This document shows, in pieces, positions 22,715-52,417 of a DNA stretch of 64,000 nt. The position numbers and the translations under genes are program-made. Where the stretch lies: positions 3,179,001-3,243,000 of the forward strand of contig JASSKH010000032.1 of NCBI GenBank assembly GCA_031763025.1, written 5' to 3'. This DNA comes from Macrocystis pyrifera (taxonomy: Eukaryota > Sar > Phaeophyceae > Laminariales > Laminariaceae). Within the stretch, counting starts at the first letter, position 1; each line of letters starts with the position of its first letter. The notes below the pieces were generated by a model that had not been told where the DNA came from, ran no database searches, and saw nothing but the letters and a program-made list of their open reading frames with translations.

Positions 22715-23420
22715 GGAGACCACTACCAGCAGCATGGTATCTTGGTACAAGAGCAGTATGGCATTTATGCTCGTTCGTGTGGTGTCAGTACAACAAGAGT
22801 ATGGTATCTATACTCGTTCGTGCTCGAGTGCTCTGCGCGGGGCGGGCTCTTCTTGTGTCCTCGTGTGGTTCTGCGGTCAGAGAGCTGACGACGCCCTGCC
22901 ATCGCTCGTCGCGCGCTTGCTCCTGCTCTGTCGGCCTGAAGGCGCGCTCTTGTGTACTTTTTGTGGTGTTGGTACAGCAGTAGTATGCGGTCAGAGAGCC
23001 GACGCTCTGCCATCGCTCGTCGCGCGCTCGCATGATCTTGCGGTGTTAGTACGGCCGTATGGTATCTATATTCGCTCCTGCTCTGCCGCCCTGAAGCCAT
23101 GCTCTTGTGCACTTGTGGTGTTTGATTGTTCAGCAGTACGATGGTATCTATACTCGTTCAGTTATTTTATGGTTGAGAGCCCTTCGGGTGGTGGGTTGGT
23201 ACAGTATGGGTATGGTATGGTACGGTACGGTGTGGCATGGTGTGCGGTGTGTGCACGGAATGTGATGTCGTATGTTGGTATGGTATGATGGTACCGTTGG
23301 ATATACTATATATATGGAAAAATCACGATACGTGGTATGGTATTTTGGTGGTATGGTATGATGCTACGGTGTGGTGGATGTATTATATGGCTCAATATTG
23401 CATGGTGGTAGAGTATGTTT
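22715..23420. repeat. tandem diverged units, then GGTATGGTAC-type degenerate repeats
   Basis: From 22740 to 23165, TATGGTATCTATACTCGTTC recurs (about 22802, 23070 and 23140) together with CTGCCATCGCTCGTCGCGCG twice (about 22895 and 23010) and GCGGTCAGAGAGC twice. From about 23195 to 23420 the DNA is degenerate GGTATGGTAC/GTGTGG sequence. Open frames on both strands are products of the repeat. Confidence 0.7.
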
Positions 23421-23478
23421 CAGTATATAAAGGTCTGTAAGAGTCAAACACGTCGTACGAATATCATCTGCAACGACC

Positions 23479-23587
23479 TATTACGGGGGTCCATAGTTAA
23501 TAGGACCTATGGTACACACAAAAACCTTTATATTTACCTATTTTTACTAATAAAATTTGGTCCCATTAACTATGGACCCCCGTAATA
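23479..23587 (+). mobile_element. palindromic MITE, copy 8
   Basis: Very regular copy: TTACGGGGGTCCATAGTTAA on the left and TTAACTATGGACCCCCGTAA on the right, perfect inverted ends flanked by TA on both sides. Confidence 0.93.
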
Positions 23588-24082
23588 GTATATCAATCAT
23601 TGGAACATATTACTCTGTAATAGAATGTGGAGTTGAGCAAGCGTTGCCCTCCTGTTCCCTAGATGCTACCATTTAATGCAAAAAATTGGACGGAGGTACG
23701 AAAATTTCAGGGATTGGCTGGGTTTATAAAAATCGGTAAAAAAGCAGGAACGAGACGTTCGCAACACGTCGGCCAGAAACAATGACACGTGTATTTGAGG
23801 TAGGAGCGAAAAAAAAGAAGCAGCGAGACGAGAACTACATACTGCAAACAAAAAGGTCCAGTGCCCAGTCATCGGGACTCAGTCGTTGACTCGTGAATGC
23901 CAGTCATTTTGAAGTACCGAGTCCAAGAGTACGTCCAAGTACTGAAACGACAGAGTCCCCGTGAGTCTCAAGGGTACGAGGGGCTGAAATTAGTGAGTCC
24001 TCGCGATTCTCGTAGATACATAAATAAAACCAAAAAATAATATTACAGGCGAATCGAGCAGATTGCGATCAATGGAACGTGC

Positions 24083-24191
24083 TATTACGGGGGACCACAG
24101 TAAATAGGACCTACGGTAGACACAAAAATCTCTATATTTCCCCATTTTTACTAACAATATTTGGCCCTATTTACTATGGGCCCCGCCAATA
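24083..24191 (+). mobile_element. palindromic MITE, copy 9
   Basis: Left TTACGGGGGACCACAGTAAA; right end TTTACTATGGGCCCCGCCAA is decayed. Confidence 0.88.
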
Positions 24192-24488
24192 ATATAATAG
24201 GAAATAAAAAGGATGCGTACAGGCAAACAGACAGAAAAAAATAGCGGCTCATTTTTACAAACTGAGAATTTAAAGTTCCTGACATGTTTCCCTCTGAAGA
24301 TATTCTCGTATCGTGACAGAACACCTCTGTACTTGACACATTTTTTTCAACAAAAAAAAAACAAACTTGAAATTTCCGGAAAAAACTCTCCAACAATAAC
24401 GGGCCCTTAAGATACATGCATGTAATTTAACAAAACCTATTGCATATTTGCAAAAAAACATGTACTCGACGCTGTCCTCCAAATGTAA

Positions 24489-24705
24489 GAAAACCCGCCT
24501 CACACGCGGTTCTTAGAAGGATGCAGCTCGCCCTTAATTTGACTCATACAACACCTTACGGCGCTTGGCGCTTGGTGCACGCAATTTATCATTTGTCGGT
24601 GAAGATCCGACGTGGTCCGAACCGGCATGGTAGGCATGCGAAGATTTATAATCTTACGACTGCAGACATGCATGAAATATCGTGCACCCCCTTGAAGAAA
24701 CAAAA
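24489..24705 (+). repeat. C-tailed retroposon family B, diverged plus-strand copy
   Basis: It starts with CCCGCCTCACACGCGGTTCT and TAGAAGGATGCAGCTCGCCC. It continues through ACGGCGCTTGGCGCTTGGTG and TCGGTGAAGATCCGACGTGG to GACTGCAGACATGCATGAAA and GTGCACCCCC. The order matches the minus-strand copies at 33309-33716 and 37022-37455, with many substitutions. It lies just beyond the stop codon of the DHRS7-like gene (24740, minus strand). Confidence 0.75.
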
Positions 24706-24739
24706 CGGCGCCGAGCTGCAAAAAAAAACGTCATCAGCG

Positions 24740-36539
<11,800 letters not shown>

Positions 36540-36936
36540 ATGCCATATCTGGCCGCCAGAGACAAAACTACCGTGAATATAGCGCCTTTTGATCTGGAGA
36601 GTCTAAAAAATACAATGCACCCTCCTCGACATAGTGCAACAGCATATGTTCCCATCTGCAGAGTCAAAAAGTAGTAGCTAGGGTACAAATTTGTACCTAC
36701 AGAGTTTCAACAACCAAATATCTCATCTGCAGACAGAGTCCAAAAACGTAAGCTCTGATGTACAGATGACTTTCGCGAGCGAGCCCAAGGGCCAGCGTCG
36801 GCAGTCACGCGACCAGTTCCGCCGCTCGGTTATCGCCGCTCTCCACAATCAGGCATGTGCGGGAGGGGGAGTCGAGAATACACGACATGGTATACCAGTA
36901 TATTGCTAGCAGGGAAGTGTGACGGTAAGAGGTAGG

Positions 36937-37021
36937 GGGGGGGGGGGGGGGGGGGGGGGTACTCATTTGTTGCTTGCTTGCCTTGCCCTAGAGCATTGAC
37001 CAAGCATCCCTTTCGAGACGG
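36937..37021 (-). repeat. LINE family A 3' terminus with long C tail
   Basis: Plus-strand G-run of about 23, then GTACTCATTTGTTGCTTGCT, TGCCTTGCCCTAGAGC, ATTGACCAAGCATCCC and TTTCGAGACGGAGAG. This is the reverse complement of the last 60 bp or so of family A (AGGGATGC...GGTCAATG...AAGGCAAGCAA...AACAAATGAGTAC). It is severely 5' truncated. Confidence 0.85.
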
Positions 37022-37022
37022 A

Positions 37023-37065
<43 letters not shown>

Positions 37066-37455
37066 ACTCGATAGGAGAGATGTACTCGATCTCATGCATG
37101 GCCGTAGTCGTATGACCATAGACCCTCGCATCCGTACAATGCCGGGACGGAGCACGTCGGGTTTTCACCGACCAGGCAGACATTGCTTGCACCAAGCGCG
37201 AAGCGCCGTGAGGTGTCGGGCGAGTCGCATGAAGGGTGAGCTGCATCCTACTAAGAACCGGGCTTGCATATGGACGACAGCTTCAATGAGTTAGTTTAAT
37301 TTCCGGTGTGGCCACTTCCAGAGACAGCAATGGGAGCACTATGTAACTGCCTCTTGGGTGCCTTACCTTGAACACTACGTGATACGATCAATTCCCTTGT
37401 GCAGAGTAAATGTTTTTTACCTCGCACAAATGATCTAACTCGACCACCAGCTGTG
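37022..37455 (-). repeat. C-tailed retroposon family B, long reference copy
   Basis: The plus-strand G-run (about 40, ending 37064) then GTACTCGATAGGAGAGATGT and ACTCGATCTCATGCATGGCC. The rest follows the order listed for 33309-33716 and ends near CAAATGATCTAACTCGACC. Its 3' part (37080-37255) can be read as a frame with MQLTLHATRPTPHGASRLVQ, and its 5' part as a frame ending PIAVSGSGHTGN-stop. No reverse transcriptase is present, so it is either a SINE-like element or the 3' end of an unseen LINE. Confidence 0.88.
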
Positions 37456-37569
37456 GGCGACCGCCGAAAAAAAAACAACGGTACCCTGGATGTCTAGCTC
37501 ACGTAGTGAGCGGCATGTTTTATAGTGTCGTTGCCAACCGACGCCAACCCAACCCATATATAATATGGG

Positions 37570-37704
37570 GGGGGGGGGGGGGCATGAAGGGTGATCTGCA
37601 TCCTACTATCAACCGCTTAAGAGGCGGATTTTCTTGCATATAGAGGACAGCATCGATGAATTGATTTAATTTCTGGTGTGGCCACTTCCAGAGACAGCAG
37701 GGGC
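37570..37704 (-). repeat. C-tailed retroposon family B, internal fragment
   Basis: After a G-run at about 37567-37582 come GCATGAAGGGTGATCTGCAT, ACCGCTTAAGAGGCGGATTT and TTAATTTCTGGTGTGGCCAC. It stops at GACAGCAGGGGCGGGG, where the tail of the next copy begins. This looks like an insertion of one family member into another. Confidence 0.8.
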
Positions 37705-38105
37705 GGGGGGGGGGGTAGTCATTATCATGCATGGACGTAGTCGTGTGGTCATAGACCCTCGCATCCCTACAATGCCGGGGCGGAGCATATCGGGTTTTCA
37801 CCGACCAGGCAGACATTGCTTGCACCAAGCGCGAAGCGCCGTGAGGTGTCCGGTGAGTCGCATGAAGGGTGAGCTGCATTCTACTAAGAACCGCTTGTGA
37901 GGCGGGCTTGCATATGGATGACAGCTTCAATGAATTGAATAATCTCTCTGGTGAGGCCACTTCCAGATACAGCAATGGGTTTACAATGTAACTGCCTCGT
38001 AGATGCCTCACCATACACACACTTTGTGATACGAATATCCCCCTTGTGCGGAGTTAAGGTTTTCCCCGCGCAAAAATGATCTAACTCGACCGCAAGCCGT
38101 GGTGA
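37705..38105 (-). repeat. C-tailed retroposon family B, long copy
   Basis: Plus-strand order: G-run, TAGTCATTATCATGCATGGA, GCATCCCTACAATGCCGGGG, GCGAAGCGCCGTGAGGTGTC, GCATGAAGGGTGAGCTGCAT, GAATAATCTCTCTGGTGAGG and AAATGATCTAACTCGACCGC. The 5' part carries the third copy of the PIAVSGSG frame. The CCTCACCATACACACACTTT region differs from the other copies. Confidence 0.87.
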
Positions 38106-38129
38106 CCGTCCAAAACAAAATAAAATACC

Positions 38130-38134
<5 letters not shown>

Positions 38135-38183
<49 letters not shown>

Positions 38184-38196
38184 TAATAACAATAAC

Positions 38197-38248
<52 letters not shown>

Positions 38249-38249
38249 T
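38135..38249. repeat. (TAA)n microsatellite
   Basis: ATA/TAA triplets with a few AATAACAATAACAAT interruptions. Confidence 0.95.
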
Positions 38250-38455
38250 AGGGGGGAAGGGGGGGGGGGGGGGGGGTACTCAATGCTTGCCTTAGTCATT
38301 TGATTATTGACCAGGCATCCCTTCCGAGACGAAGCACCCATTTTACTCCTGACAGAGACACACACCTCCAACAGCTGGGCGTTCATTACGTTATTGCCCT
38401 ATATTACATATTTTTGTTTCGCTAATCTTGTACCCTTCCTGTTTCAGGTCGTCAC
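38250..38455 (-). repeat. LINE family A 3' end with C tail
   Basis: Plus-strand G-run then GTACTCAATGCTTGCCTTAG, TCATTTGATTATTGACCAGG, CATCCCTTCCGAGACGAAGC, CACACCTCCAACAGCTGGGC, GTTCATTACGTTATTG and TACCCTTCCTGTTTCAGG. On its own strand this gives AQLLEV and CLVNNQMTKA. It lies head to head with the plus-strand copy at 38456-38821. Confidence 0.82.
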
Positions 38456-38821
38456 GAGAGGTGGTGTGCAGGTGCTATATTGCTCCTTCATACTACGCTC
38501 GACAGCACACGCTCGCTGTACAAGGTGGAGATGAGGAACATAGAAGAATGTATCATGCGCGAGATTGGTACATTCGACAGTAGAGAGGAAACGATCGCTA
38601 TCCTAGGAGACAGATGGTGGCCACAGCCGGCGAAACAGGAAGGGGACAAGATGAGCAAAGCATCCCATGCAATATATGGAAACGGCGTAAAGGGCGCCCA
38701 ACTGTTGGAGGTGTCTCTATTCGGAGTAGGAGCGGTGCTCCGTCTCGGAAGGGGTGCGTGATCGATGGCCAGATGACGCCAGATGACCAAGGCAAGCAAC
38801 AGATGAGTACGCCCCCCCCCC
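38456..38821 (+). pseudogene. LINE family A 3' end with C tail, plus strand
   Basis: Reads KVEMRNIEECIMREIGTF, REETIAILGDRWWPQPAKQE and then, after a shift, WKRRKGRPTVGGVSIRSRSG and APSRKGCVIDGQM, followed by AACAGATGAGTACGCCCCCC. A short duplication (CAGATGACGCCAGATGACC) sits in the last codons. A dead fragment of the same LINE as 11056-11494. Confidence 0.8.
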
Positions 38822-38896
38822 GCTAACCTTCTCGAAACGGATGCGTGGTCAATTGTCAAACAAAAAAAGGCAAGGCACAAATGAGTACGCCCCGCA
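38822..38896 (+). repeat. extra copy of the LINE family A terminus
   Basis: Directly after the previous C tail comes TCTCGAAACGGATGCGTGGT, CAATTGTCAAACAAAAAAAG and GCACAAATGAGTACGCCCCG. The last 65 bp or so of family A is thus repeated in tandem with its own short C end. Confidence 0.75.
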
Positions 38897-39329
38897 ACCG
38901 CCAATTATCTCCCTCCGCTATACCGCCCGGTACGATACTATATAGGTGCTCGATATCACGAACAAAAAACAGAGTATTCAGAACGAATGTGAAGGCGCGC
39001 GTACGAAGGGATAAGACCGAAAAACAGACGAAAAATCGACAAAATGTAACTACGCACATACCGTTAAGAACGATCCCAAACAAATCAATCCTACCAGTTG
39101 GAATGTCAGAAAAATGCCGGCCCTTCGGCAAACGCTGGCATCGACTGCAAATAATTCGGGCCAGCTTCTCGCCCCCCCCGTCAAAGAAACGCCTCAACAT
39201 CACACACCAGAACCACTGCAGTGCCGGTTGAGGGGAAGGGCACAGCCACGCGCCTGTTCAGCTAAAAGCAACAAAGCACCCTACGCATCCGATTTGTTTT
39301 TCCAGGGCTGCTCGCTGGTCGAGCAAGGG

Positions 39330-39425
39330 GTGACCCGACCCGACCCGGCCCGTGAGATTTTGAAACAACCTGACCCAACCCGACCCGACCCGACCCGACC
39401 AGACCCGACCCGACCAGACCCGACC
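39330..39425. repeat. CCCGA pentanucleotide array
   Basis: About 18 units of CCCGA with CCAGA, CCGGA and CCCAA variants, grading into GAGCC/AAGCC units to about 39460. Confidence 0.88.
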
Positions 39426-39505
39426 GGACCCGACTCGAGCCGAGCCAAGCCGAGCCGACCAGACCAGGCGCGGTCCGTGATATGTCAACACGTTCCTGAC
39501 CCGAC

Positions 39506-46774
<7,269 letters not shown>

Positions 46775-46859
46775 CTGGGAAACGAAGCACACAGGCAAGA
46801 CCACGAAAGAGATTTTGGCACCAAGCGCTGAACCCGCGCTCACCTTTAACCTTTTTAGG

Positions 46860-47230
46860 ACCACGGTCTCATCTTGGGGACAAAGCAGTCTAATTCCAAG
46901 TACTCTGTCCGCAGAACGGGACTGCAGCCCTGAAAGGGTTGGGGCAAAACAGACAAGACCACGCGACCCGTGCTACGAAAGAATGTACAGTACTGCCGGC
47001 CCCTCTATAGTTGCCGGTGCCATATGCGCCAGCCAAAAAAAATATCGGCACTCTATCGGAAACCGGCTACTACTGTATATACTCCGCACACTGCCAAGCT
47101 GGTTGATCCCATCTGTGCCAAGCGATTCCACCACCGGTACAACAGCGGGAAACCGGCACTACTAAAAACCGAACCGGCATTATGGAGGGATCACTACTGC
47201 TGTACTGGTAGCACCGAATGCTTCTGAGCC
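46860..47230 (+). repeat. interspersed repeat family C, longest copy
   Basis: It links the other two copies: AGTCTAATTCCAAGT and CGGGACTGCAG (shared with 12555-12680), then GTACTGCCGGCCCCTCTATA, CATATGCGCCAGCC and GGGAAACCGGCACTAC (shared with 43800-44005, minus). No conserved frame is seen. Confidence 0.6.
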
Positions 47231-47239
47231 CCCCCCCGA

Positions 47240-48525
47240 CTTGAGGAGCCCCAACACAAGCGCAATTAGACGCATGTCGACGAGGGAAGAAAATACCCTA
47301 GTCTTCCCGAGATAAAGAAAACAAGGGCAGGGCACGAGCCGCATTGGGGAGGGGGGCGGGGGGGGGGGGGGGCTGCTGCTGTTTGACCCCTGGATCTGAG
47401 TTACGGCTATGAGGGGAGAAATAAAATAAGGGCGAAAATAATAAATTGGCAGGAAAACGTTAAAAAAAAAAAAAAAAGTATTTGGAGAAAACGTGTGAGC
47501 TACGGTCGATACAAATCCAATGGGCTAGGTATCTGACAGAAACGAAATGAAAACAAATGGGATTCTTTGAAATCTAAAATATGCCTCGGATCAATCCATA
47601 CGGGGTATAAATAGACCTGACGTTGAGAAGATCCACCAGTAAGGAATGCTTGGTGTTGGGCTCAAAAGTGTCAGCCCAAGACCTGCCTTAGAGCAAGGCC
47701 CGCGACAGAAATTTGACACCAGTAGTAATCACTATACTACACCTGGACTCCAGTACTACGACAAAGCTTTCATACCAAGCACTACACCCAGACTGGCCAC
47801 GTTATTTACACGCCTTACCTGCCAGCGAGCCGCACACGCAATCAAACCAGTGAATACCGGAGGAGCACTATGAATACTACCGTAATCTCTGCAAACGCGG
47901 TATGCCCACACACAAGCACACAAGCACAACCGTAGGGGCAGTATACCCAGCAGACGCGAACAAAATTTAGGAGCACTCGCTAGTACATCCCTTCTGCCCC
48001 ATCCCTGCCTGCCTCCCTCCCTCCCTCCCTGCCCCCCTCGCATCCTTTGCCTTTCCGGCACATCCATCTTTCATCCCGGGTGCGTGCGAAATCAGGTCAC
48101 CAGCACAACGCCAAGGTGGACTGGAAACCCATCATACCAAGAAACACACGGCCTTGATAATACAACACGCGAATCAGTCGTCTCACCAGCCGGTTTCGCC
48201 CTATGCCAAACACGCCTGGACCCGCCTTGCTTGCCCTGTCCACTCTCACCCTTTCCACTCTCCACCCCCCCCCCCCTTCTCCTGGGAATTCGAAACTCCG
48301 CAGACATCCGTTGGGTGGCCGTTGAAAGCCGTCGGGTAGCGGCGACTACATCGGTGCCCCACACTCAATGCCGTGGGGATCCCCCTGTCAAGGCACACGC
48401 CCGGTATGGCCATCGGCGAGGGCGAAGGTTTAGGCGAACTTGGTGGCGAGCAGCAGGGGTTTGTTGCGGGAGGGGCGAGTTGATACTACACTTCACAGTT
48501 AGTACTCGTGCCGCGCGCACAAGTA
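47240..48525. other. gene-free stretch, nothing recognised
   Basis: A G-run at about 47345-47372 followed by GCTGCTGCTG, an A-run near 47461-47476, and CCCT repeats near 48010-48035. No exon with conserved motif was found on either strand. Confidence 0.35.
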
Positions 48526-48529
48526 AAGC

Positions 48530-49883
48530 CACAGCACAGCACAGCACAGCACAGCACAGCACAGCACAGCACAGCACAGCACAGCACAGCACAGCACAGC
48601 ACAGCACAGCACAGCACAGCACAGCACAGCACAGCACAGCACAGCACAGCACAGCACAGCACAGCACAGCACAGCACAGCACAGCACAGCACAGCACAGC
48701 ACAGCACAGCACAGCACAGCACAGCACAGCACAGCACAGCACAGCACAGCACAGCACAGCACAGCACAGCACAGCACAGCACAGCACAGCACAGCACAGC
48801 ACAGCACAGCACAGCACAGCACAGCACAGCACAGCACAGCACAGCACAGCACAGCACAGCACAGCACAGCACAGCACAGCACAGCACAGCACAGCACAGC
48901 ACAGCACAGCACAGCACAGCACAGCACAGCACAGCACAGCACAGCACAGCACAGCACAGCACAGCACAGCACAGCACAGCACAGCACAGCACAGCACAGC
49001 ACAGCACAGCACAGCACAGCACAGCACAGCACAGCACAGCACAGCACAGCACAGCACAGCACAGCACAGCACAGCACAGCACAGCACAGCACAGCACAGC
49101 ACAGCACAGCACAGCACAGCACAGCACAGCACAGCACAGCACAGCACAGCACAGCACAGCACAGCACAGCACAGCACAGCACAGCACAGCACAGCACAGC
49201 ACAGCACAGCACAGCACAGCAGCACAGCACAGCACAGCACAGCACAGCACAGCACAGCAGCACAGCACAGCACAGCACAGCACAGCACAGCACAGCACAG
49301 CACAGCACAGCACAGCACAGCACAGCACAGCACAGCACAGCACAGCACAGCACAGCACAGCACAGCACAGCACAGCACAGCACAGCACAGCACAGCACAG
49401 CACACAGCACAGCACAGCACAGCACAGCACAGCACAGCACAGCACAGCACAGCACAGCACAGCACAGCACAGCACAGCACAGCACAGCACAGCACAGCAC
49501 AGCACAGCACAGCACAGCACAGCACAGCACAGCACAGCACAGCACAGCACAGCACAGCACAGCACAGCACAGCACAGCACAGCACAGCACAGCACAGCAC
49601 AGCACAGCACAGCACAGCACAGCACAGCACAGCACAGCACAGCACAGCACAGCACAGCACAGCACAGCACAGCACAGCACAGCACAGCACAGCACAGCAC
49701 AGCACAGCACAGCACAGCACAGCACAGCACAGCACAGCACAGCACAGCACAGCACAGCACAGCACAGCACAGCACAGCACAGCACAGCACAGCACAGCAC
49801 AGCACAGCACAGCACAGCACAGCACAGCACAGCACAGCACAGCACAGCACAGCACAGCACAGCACAGCACAGCACAGCACAGC
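48530..49883. repeat. CACAG pentanucleotide satellite, about 1.35 kb
   Basis: About 270 near-identical copies of the 5-mer CACAG. Only three phase breaks are visible: a 3-bp unit near 49221, another near 49258 and a CACACAG near 49402. All frames on both strands stay open, which creates the longest open frames of the window; they are not genes. Degenerate ACAAG-type repeats continue from about 49925 to 50110. Confidence 0.98.
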
Positions 49884-49924
49884 GAACCACAGTTTAACCC
49901 TATAGAGCAGAGAGGCGAAGATAA

Positions 49925-50115
49925 GAGAAGACAATACACAAGACAAGACAAGGCAAGACAATAAACAAGACAAGACACGACAAGACACCACAAGACAAGA
50001 CATGAAACTAAACAAGACAAGAACATCTCACAATGCAAAAGACAAGCCAGAAGACAGCACACAAGACAAGAACAGGAAAAGACAAAACCGGGCAAGAAAA
50101 CACAAGCAAAAAACT
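49925..50115. repeat. degenerate (ACAAG)n tract
   Basis: Purine-rich ACAAGACAAG units with many substitutions, 40 bp beyond the CACAG satellite. Confidence 0.8.
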
Positions 50116-50757
50116 TCCTAACACCATCATCGCCCGCCGACACCTTCCCTCGGCCTCCCGTCACTATCCTCACCCGAGAACCCACCTTCCCCGCCGCCCC
50201 GCCCCAACGCCGCATCCCACCCACTCCACCCCCTCGAACCTCGGCGACGCCACACACCTGGAAACTCCTCTCCTCCCAACCCCGAACCCCGCTCTCGTCA
50301 AGCAGCCGACAGGATTGGCCGCGAAACACGCCGGCCTTGCTCCGAATGCCGAATCACGCAGCGAACACGCCGACAGCGTGGATGCTGATTCGCTTATTCT
50401 TGTCAACGAAATCACTAGTACTAGGAGGCCCGCCAAGGGGGGCGGGGCGGACATCGGCGGGTGTGGCCTGGCGGGAAGCGGGCGGGGTGGCGTGGCGTGG
50501 GGTGGCGTAGCGTAGGGCGACGAGGGGTGTTGTGGGGCGAGGGGAAGGGGGGGGGGGGGAGGGGGGGGGGTCAACCCCGTTATTGCCTAATGGGGTTTAT
50601 GGACTGACGGCGGACGAAGGATACGTGTCGCTGTCGGGCTCAATGCGGCGCGTGCAATGGAGCTAATAATACGACAAGAATATAAAACAGTAGGGCGGCG
50701 GCGTCCGAGCGGTCGAGATTTAGAGCCGTGCTTTCATTCTCTCACCACCCCCTCACC

Positions 50758-50845
50758 TCCGTCCCGGAATTGCAGGGATGCGAGGGTCTATGGTAATACG
50801 ACTACGGCCATGCAAGATGACGAGAACAACCCCCCCCCCCCCCCC
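50758..50845 (+). repeat. C-tailed retroposon family B, terminal fragment
   Basis: GTCCCGGAATTGCAGGGATG, CGAGGGTCTATGGTAATACG, ACTACGGCCATGCAAGATGA, CGAGAACAA then a C-run. The end reads GAGAACAA instead of GAGTAC. Confidence 0.82.
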
Positions 50846-50985
50846 CTGGTGCAAGCAATGTCTGCCTGGTCGGTGAAAACACGACGTGCTCCGCCCCGGC
50901 ATTGTCGGGATGCGAGGGTCTATGGTCATACGACTACGGCCACGCATGACAATGGGAACAACCTCCCCCCCCCCCCCACCCCAGG
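50846..50985 (+). repeat. C-tailed retroposon family B, second fragment in tandem
   Basis: CTGGTGCAAGCAATGTCTGC, CTGGTCGGTGAAAACACGAC, GTGCTCCGCCCCGGCATTGT, CGGGATGCGAGGGTCTATGG, TCATACGACTACGGCCACGC then AACAACCT and a C-run. It begins exactly where the previous C tail ends. Confidence 0.85.
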
Positions 50986-51245
50986 TCCTCTGCACTAACG
51001 GGCACCCTTTCATACCTCCCCTTTAATCGCTCCCTTCGCAGCAACGAGCAGCCTTACGACCCCCCTCCCCCCCCTCTCACAGGCATCAAACTTGCGATAT
51101 GAGAAGACAGTAGAAGAGGTAATACTGAAACAAGAAAGAGTGAAGAGAGCCGCAGAAAGAGAGAGGCTCCCTCGTTCCCGTTCCCCTCAAAAAACAACGC
51201 TTCGGTGGAGTTCCATCTCATCTAAGCATCACCGCTAGGTCTTGA

Positions 51246-51650
51246 ATGCGGCGGTGTGACGCCAAGGACACCAAGAATAAACAACACGAAAGTGTTGAGC
51301 AGTATTGGCGGGTGAGCCAGAGAGCGCACCGATCGGCACAGCACCGACCGTGGTTCACGGAGGTGGAGCCTGGGCGATCAGATTGGTCAGTGTCCCCGGC
51401 ATTCTACGCGAGACTGCACCGTGCTGTGGGGGGTAACAGGCGACCGTCGAGTGTTCCTGGCGGGACACCTCGAGACGAATACCTGAACAAACGTGACAGC
51501 CCAGGCGCAAGTCACCTCTGCCGTGTCGATATTCGAGCTGTTGGCACGCGGGTGCACGATGCGGAGCGGAGGGCGGAGGCTTTCCATTTCTTTTTTTTTT
51601 TCGCTTGGTTGTTAGCACCGAAAGAGACGGAAATGTCTATTATGGTGTGA
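51246..51650 (+). CDS. hypothetical open frame, 134 codons
   Basis: Opens at ATG with a basic, polar N-terminus and contains SVEQYWRVSQRAHRSAQHRP and VGGNRRPSSVPGGTPRDEYL. The C-terminal F-run comes from a T homopolymer (51592-51600), a warning sign. I recognise no domain, see no splice partner and find no TATA or polyadenylation signal of note. It may be an exon or chance. Confidence 0.18.
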   Translation: MRRCDAKDTKNKQHESVEQYWRVSQRAHRSAQHRPWFTEVEPGRSDWSVSPAFYARLHRAVGGNRRPSSVPGGTPRDEYLNKRDSPGASHLCRVDIRAVGTRVHDAERRAEAFHFFFFFAWLLAPKETEMSIMV

Positions 51651-51699
51651 TTGGGTACATACCTGGTATTCACAGTTAGTTGTCGTTGCCTCGCTTAGC

Positions 51700-52410
51700 G
51701 CCCTCTGTGGCTGCTGTCCCCTTTTCGATTGTTCAGTCCGTCGCACGCTACCGTCGGCTACCCCTTCCTACTCTGAATCGGTAGCGTATAGGCGCGGTAT
51801 GTATTAATAGTCGATTATTCACCGCAAGCTTGAGCGAGCCTACTTACAGACAAGCAGCGGCTGTGCTGGATTAGCGTACCCGAATAGCATGCCCCGGTGC
51901 CCTCCGTCTGTATTGTCCCGAGTACAACTCGGATGTTGGCTCTACTTGAAGCCTGGAGTATGTGTTCAACCTCGTCGGGAACAGGCAGCGCGAGCAGGCT
52001 GTGCACGTTGATCCTGCCGGGTCGACGATCAGGAATCAATATTCACACACTGCAATCCTTCCACATACAGTAAGTAGTAACTCGTTTAGAGCGGACATGG
52101 TCGAAATATATAACTTTCTACCAGTACACGCTTAGAGATCAAGGTACTGGTGTACGAGTACCTGATTCCCCGGAATTCACTATATACAGCAACAACAACA
52201 AGAACTGTGGTGTTTGCGTGGGGTGCACATATCTGGTACCTCGTATGCAAAATAGCGAAATTATGTACTGCTGTACCAGGCACTGGGTCGTCGCGGTATT
52301 GCTCTCGCTGGCTGCTGCGTGCCGCATGCAAGAACAGCCGAGACGGTATGCAGCAGTGCACCTTCCTTTTAAACCGAAAGACGGATGATAGATTCGCTCA
52401 GGGTTGCAGC
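51700..52410. other. gene-free stretch, nothing recognised
   Basis: Frames up to about 108 codons on both strands with no motif. Two ATACCTGGTA/CTGGTAC words are present. No repeat family is recognised. Confidence 0.3.
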
Positions 52411-52417
52411 AGCACAC

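Noticed and set aside
48084..50329. The longest open frames of the window (over 600 codons, both strands), rich in STAQH or CCAVL repeats
   Set aside because: They are translations of the CACAG satellite, in which no frame on either strand contains a stop.
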